Assembly: GCF_947507565.1 (NCBI RefSeq)
Contig: NC_089180.1
Location: 992,001-1,056,000, forward strand
Source of the DNA: Oscarella lobularis
Lineage: Eukaryota; Porifera; Homoscleromorpha; Homosclerophorida; Oscarellidae
Direction: 5' to 3'
DNA length: 64,000 nucleotides
Positions 59,519-64,000 of the stretch are shown here, one piece after another. Positions within the stretch are counted from its first letter, which is position 1. Each line of letters begins with the position of its first letter. A model generated the notes under the pieces. The model saw only the letters and a program-made list of their open reading frames with translations, was not told where the DNA came from and ran no database searches. The position numbers and the translations under genes are program-made.

Positions 59519-62500
59519 AGCGGTGGAACAGTTGAACGGTGGAACAGTTCAACAGTTTTGGCCTTTTCAACCGTCCACTCCCAACCGATCTACAGTTCAA
59601 CTGTTCCACTGTTGAACTGTTCCACCGATGAATATTTTAACCTCTTCAACCGTTCACCCTCTCAAGAGTCCCACCGTTAAACTGTTCTACCGTTACCCCG
59701 TTTAACCGTTCAACTATTCCAACGTTTACCAGGTTCAACTGTTTTATCTCTCAACAGTTTCATCCCTTTCAACCGTTCCCCGCCTCAACTGTTTCTCTGT
59801 TTATCTGTTCCACCGTTAAACGGTTCCACCGTTCAACATGTTGAACTCCCTCAACCGTTTTTCCCCTTAACCGTTCCAATGTTTAATTGTTCATCGTTCA
59901 ACTGTTTAACCGATATTCAGGTTCAACATCCTCAACCGTTCACATCCTCAACCGTTCCACCGTTCAACTTTTCCACCGTTCAACTGTTTCACTTTTCAAC
60001 AGGTTCAATCCCCTCAAATGTTCCTCCCATGAATCGTACCGCTGTTTAAAATTTTCATCGTTCAACTGGTTCACCGATCATCAGGTTCAACCACCTCAAC
60101 TTTTCACATCCTACACGGTTCAACTGTTGCACCGTTCAACTGTTCCACCGCTCAAAATGTTCAATTGCTCCGCCGTTCCACTCTTCAACTGTTCCACTGA
60201 TGAACAGGTTAACCTCTTCAACTTTTCACCCCCTCAACTGTTCCACCGTTAAACTGTTCTACCATTCAACCGTTCAACTGTTTTACCGTTCAACTGTTCC
60301 AAGGCTTAACAGTTTCAACCCCTTATCCGCTCTACAGCTTCAACCCCTCAATCTTTCACACTCTCAAAAGCTCTACTGTTCAACTCTTGCATCGTTCAAC
60401 GTTTGCACCAATCATCAGGTTTAAACCCTTCAACCGTTTCACCGTTCAACCGTTCCACCGTTCAACTTTTCCACCGTTGAACTGTTTTACTTATCAACAG
60501 GTTCAACCCTTTCAAGCGTTTACCCCCTTAACCGTTATACCGCTCAACTGTTCCACTGTTCAACTGTTCCACCGTTTCAAAGTTTCCACTGATCAATTGT
60601 TCCACCGATCAAAAGGTTCACCCTTTTAACGGTTCACATCCTCAAGTGTTTTATCGTTAAACTGCTTCTCTGTTCAAACGGTTAACCGTTCAACTCTCGC
60701 ACCCGTTTACCCTCTCAACCGTTTCACCGTTTAACTGTTCCATCATTCAACTGTTCCACTGCTCAACAGATTCAACTTCCTCAAATGTTCACCGTCTCAA
60801 CCGCTCAACCGTTCAACTGTTCGTACGTTCAACAACTTCAACTGTTTTTCTTTTCAACAGTTTCTACCTCTTATACCGTTCACCCCTCAATCGTTTTTCA
60901 GTTTAACTGTTCCACCGTTCAACTGTTCCACCCCTCAAAAAGTTCAACTCTCCCAACCGTTCACCTTTCAAACGTTCCACTGTTCAATCTTTTTTCGTTT
61001 AATTGTTCCACTGCTCAAAAGAATCAACTCCTGAACAGTCCACCCACTAAACCGTTCTACCATTCAATTGTTTAAATATTGAATTGTTCTGTTGCTCAAC
61101 AGGTTCAAAAATTCCTAAGTTCAACAGTTTCAACCCCTTAACCGTTCAACAGGTTCAACCTCTCAACAGTTGAAAAGTGGAACTGTTGAATGTGTAATCA
61201 TTTGAGGGGGTTGAACAAGGTTGATCCGTGGAACAGTCGTACCGTGGAACTATTGAACTGTGAAACGGTTGAGAGGGTTAACGGTTAAGGACGTTGAACA
61301 TGATGGTCGGTGAAACAGTTGAACTATGGAACATTTGAATAGTGGAACGTTCGATGGAGAAACGGTAGAGGGAGTTCAACCTGTTGAGCGGTAGAAGTGT
61401 TTGACGGTGGAACAGTTCAACGGTGGAACAGTTCAACAGTAGAACGTTATAATGGGTAAACGGTTGAAAGGGTTGAACATGATGATCAGTAAAACAGTTG
61501 AACGATGGAACAGTTGAACAGTTTGAACTCCCTTTACCGTATCTCTCCTCAAAAGTTCCACTGTTCAAATGTTCCATCGCTTAACTCTTTCGCCGATCAT
61601 CAGGTTCAACCTCCTTATCCGTTCACCCCCTCAACCGTTTCACTGTTCAACTGTTCCACCGTTCGATTGTTCCACCGATCAACAGGTTCATCCCCCTCAA
61701 ATGTTTACCCATTCAAGCGTTACACTGTTCAACTGTGTAAGGGTTGAACCTGTTGAACGGTTAAGAGGTTGAAACTGTTGAACTTTGGAAGAGTTGAACC
61801 TGTTGAACGGTAGAACATATCAATATTTAAACAGTTGAACGATAGAACGGTTTTGAGGGATTGATTCTGATGAGCAGTGGAACAGTTGAACATTGAAACA
61901 GTTGAACAGTGAAACGGTTGAATGGGTGAACAGTTGGGAGAGTTAAACTTTTTGAGGGGAGGAACAGTTGAACGGTGGAACGATTAAGGGGGTGAAAGGT
62001 ATAACAAGTTGATACTGTTGATAAGAAAAACAGTTGAACTTGTTGAACGTACGAACAGTTGAACGGTGGAATGGTTGAGAATGTGACCAGTTGAGGAAGT
62101 TGAACCTGTTGAGCAGTGGAACAGTCGAACCTCTTGAGCAGTGGAACAGATGAACGGTGGAACAGTTATACGGTAGACGGTTGAGCGGGTAAATTGGTGC
62201 GAGAGTTGAACCTATTAAACCGTTGAGGGGTTCAAACTGTTAAACGGTGGTACAGTTGAATCTGTTAATCGGTGAAACAGTTGGACGGTTAAAAAGTTGA
62301 ACTGTGAAACGGTTGAGGGGGCTAAACCTGATGATTGGTGGAACAGTTGAACGATGGAACAGTTGAACGGAGAAACGGTTTAGAGTGTGAACGGTTGAAG
62401 GGGTCAAACCTGTTGAACGCTTAAGGGGTGAAAACTGTGTAGCGGTGGAACAGTTGAACGGTGAAACAGTTGAACGGTGGATCAGTTGAGAGGATGAACT

Positions 62501-64000
62501 GGTAAGGGGGTTAAAACGTTTGAAAGGTAAAACAGTTAAACCAGTTGAACGGTGGAATAGATGTACGGTTAAACGTTTGAACAGCGAAGCAGTTTAACGG
62601 TAAAATAATTAAGGGGTGAACGGCTAACATGGTAAACCTATATATCGGTGGAACTTTTGATCATTAGAACATTTGAACGGAGAACAGTTGAAATGTGGAA
62701 CAGTTAAGCATTATAACGCTGAAAGAATAAACGCTTAAAAAAAGTTGAAGCAGTTAAACGGTGAAACGGTTAAGGGGGTAAAAGGTTGATGGGAATAAAC
62801 CTTCCTTTAACAGTTCAGCCCCTCAACCGTTCCACCGTTCAACTGTTCAACCATTGGACTGTTCTCCCGATCAAGAGGTTCAAAGCTTTCAAGCGTTCAC
62901 CCAATTAACCGTTATACCCCTCAACTGTTCCACCGTTTAACTGTTCTACCGCTCAACAGGTTGATCTCCCTCTACCGTTTCTCCCCTCAAACGTTCCACT
63001 GTTCAAATGTTCAATCGTTCAACTGTTTCACCGATCATTAGGTTCAACCTCCTCAACAGTTACCTCTCAACCGTTTCACTGTTCAACTGTTTTACCGTTC
63101 CACCGCTTAAATAGTTTAATTTTTTGAGCGGTGAAAAAGTTAAACCGTAGAACGGTTGAATGGAAAAACAATTGACGGGGTTGAACCTGTTGATCGGTTG
63201 AACAGAAAAACGGTGGAACACTTGAACGGTGGAATATTAAGGATGAAAAAAGTTGAGGTGGTTGAACCCGATGATTGGTTAAACAGTTGAACGATGGAAT
63301 GGTTGAACAGTGGCACGGTTGAGGGGAAAACGGTTTAGAGGGTTGAACCTGTTGAAAGGTGGAACAGTTGAACGGTGGAAAAGTTGAACGGTGGAACGGT
63401 TGAAGATGTGAACGGTTGAGGATGTTGAACCTGAATATCGGTGAAACAGTTGAATGATGAACAGTTGAACAGTGGAACGTATGAAGGAAAAAACGGTTGA
63501 GGCGAAAAACGGTTGAGGGAGTTCAACATGTTGAGCGGTGGAACCGTTTAACGATGGAACAGTTAAACAAAGAAACGGTTGAGGCGGTGAACGGCTGAAG
63601 GGGTTGAAAGGGTTGAAACTGTTAAAAGGCAAAACAGTTGAAGCTGTTAAACGTTGCAATAGTTGAACGGTTAAACGGTTGAAAGGTAGAACAGTTTACC
63701 GGTGGAACAGTTAAAAAGATTATCGGTTAAAGAGGTTAACCTGTTCATCGGTGGAACAGTTGAACAGTGGAACAGTTCAACAGTTGATCGGTTGAGAGAG
63801 TGAACGGTTGAAAGGTTAAACCTGTTGAATGGTTAAAGGGTTGAAACTATAAACGGTGAACAGGTAAACCTTTTGAACTGTAGAACGGTAAAACGGTGGA
63901 ACAGTTGAGAGGTGGAACGGTTGCGGGGAGTAAACCTGGTAAACGATTGAAAGGCTAAAACTGTTAAGCGGTGGATCAATTGAACGTTTTTAGCGGTGGA

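Larger units (their letters stand above)
53763..64000. repeat. Family B repeat region with strand switches (B7)
   Basis: B repeats run to the end of the window. The C/T-rich version is on plus at about 53763-54595, 55592-55997, 57057-57620, 59545-61167, 61525-61740 and 62805-63120, and on minus elsewhere. 54118-54600 is an inverted B-x module. 58441-59518 is a tandem duplication. At 56320-56390 a short run of the pure 16-bp unit (ACTGTGGAACAGTTGA) repeats five times nearly perfectly. The last 650 bp resemble 22515-23150. No gene is seen. Confidence 0.93.

Noticed and set aside
1..64000. Telomeric repeats
   Set aside because: The basic units (8/16, 34/35 and 37 bp) lack a short G-rich telomere word, switch strand many times and are not terminal in character.

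Overview
This 64-kb window holds no gene that I can support. Nearly every base belongs to one of three tandem-repeat families arranged as a mosaic. Family A has a 37-bp unit centred on the perfect 17-bp palindrome GCGGCATCAGATGCCGC. Family B is an 8/16-bp low-complexity repeat (GTTCAACT alternating with GTTCCACC, or its complement) built into longer higher-order units. Family C has 34- and 35-bp units, with a core like GGTAGCGGCACTGTTGACGG and alternating AT-rich linkers. I see no tRNA, rRNA, protein domain, CRISPR array, transposase or usable promoter. Every open frame is a by-product of repeat composition.

Layout: A, minus orientation, 1-1614; B 1615-9385; C 9386-10552 (with a small B patch); A, plus orientation, 10553-18462; B 18463-28212; short inverted C 28213-28361; B 28362-43265; C 43266-44101; B 44102-46855; C 46856-47192; B 47193-50252; inverted C 50253-51504; B 51505-52659; C 52660-53762; B 53763-64000. 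Roughly 9.5 kb is A, about 5 kb is C and the remaining three quarters is B.

The arrays are not random filler. C is a cassette of diverged monomers whose order is kept in several direct and inverted copies. A contains higher-order repeats near 892 and 596 bp, multiples of the 37-bp unit. B flips strand several dozen times, often at short perfect palindromes. Above this sit segmental duplications: an about 8-kb paralogous pair (2362-10552 and 35881-43780) that differs by a 1.4-kb inversion, a 148-bp indel and a 653-bp indel; a 4.1-kb direct duplication (18464-22582 and 23628-27750); tandem duplications with offsets of 1,120 and 539 bp; and large inverted repeats around 46.6-54.1 kb. A arrays sit where a C cassette or a B segment is cut short relative to its paralogue, so they mark rearrangement breakpoints.

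Organism: unknown. Tens of kilobases of gene-free, hierarchically duplicated minisatellite suggest a eukaryotic nuclear heterochromatin-like region, or a repeat-inflated organelle genome of the kind known from some green algae, rather than a typical bacterial chromosome. The sequence itself does not decide between these. The hierarchical, recombination-driven structure is the main thing of interest here; I found no evidence of an encoded enzymatic system.
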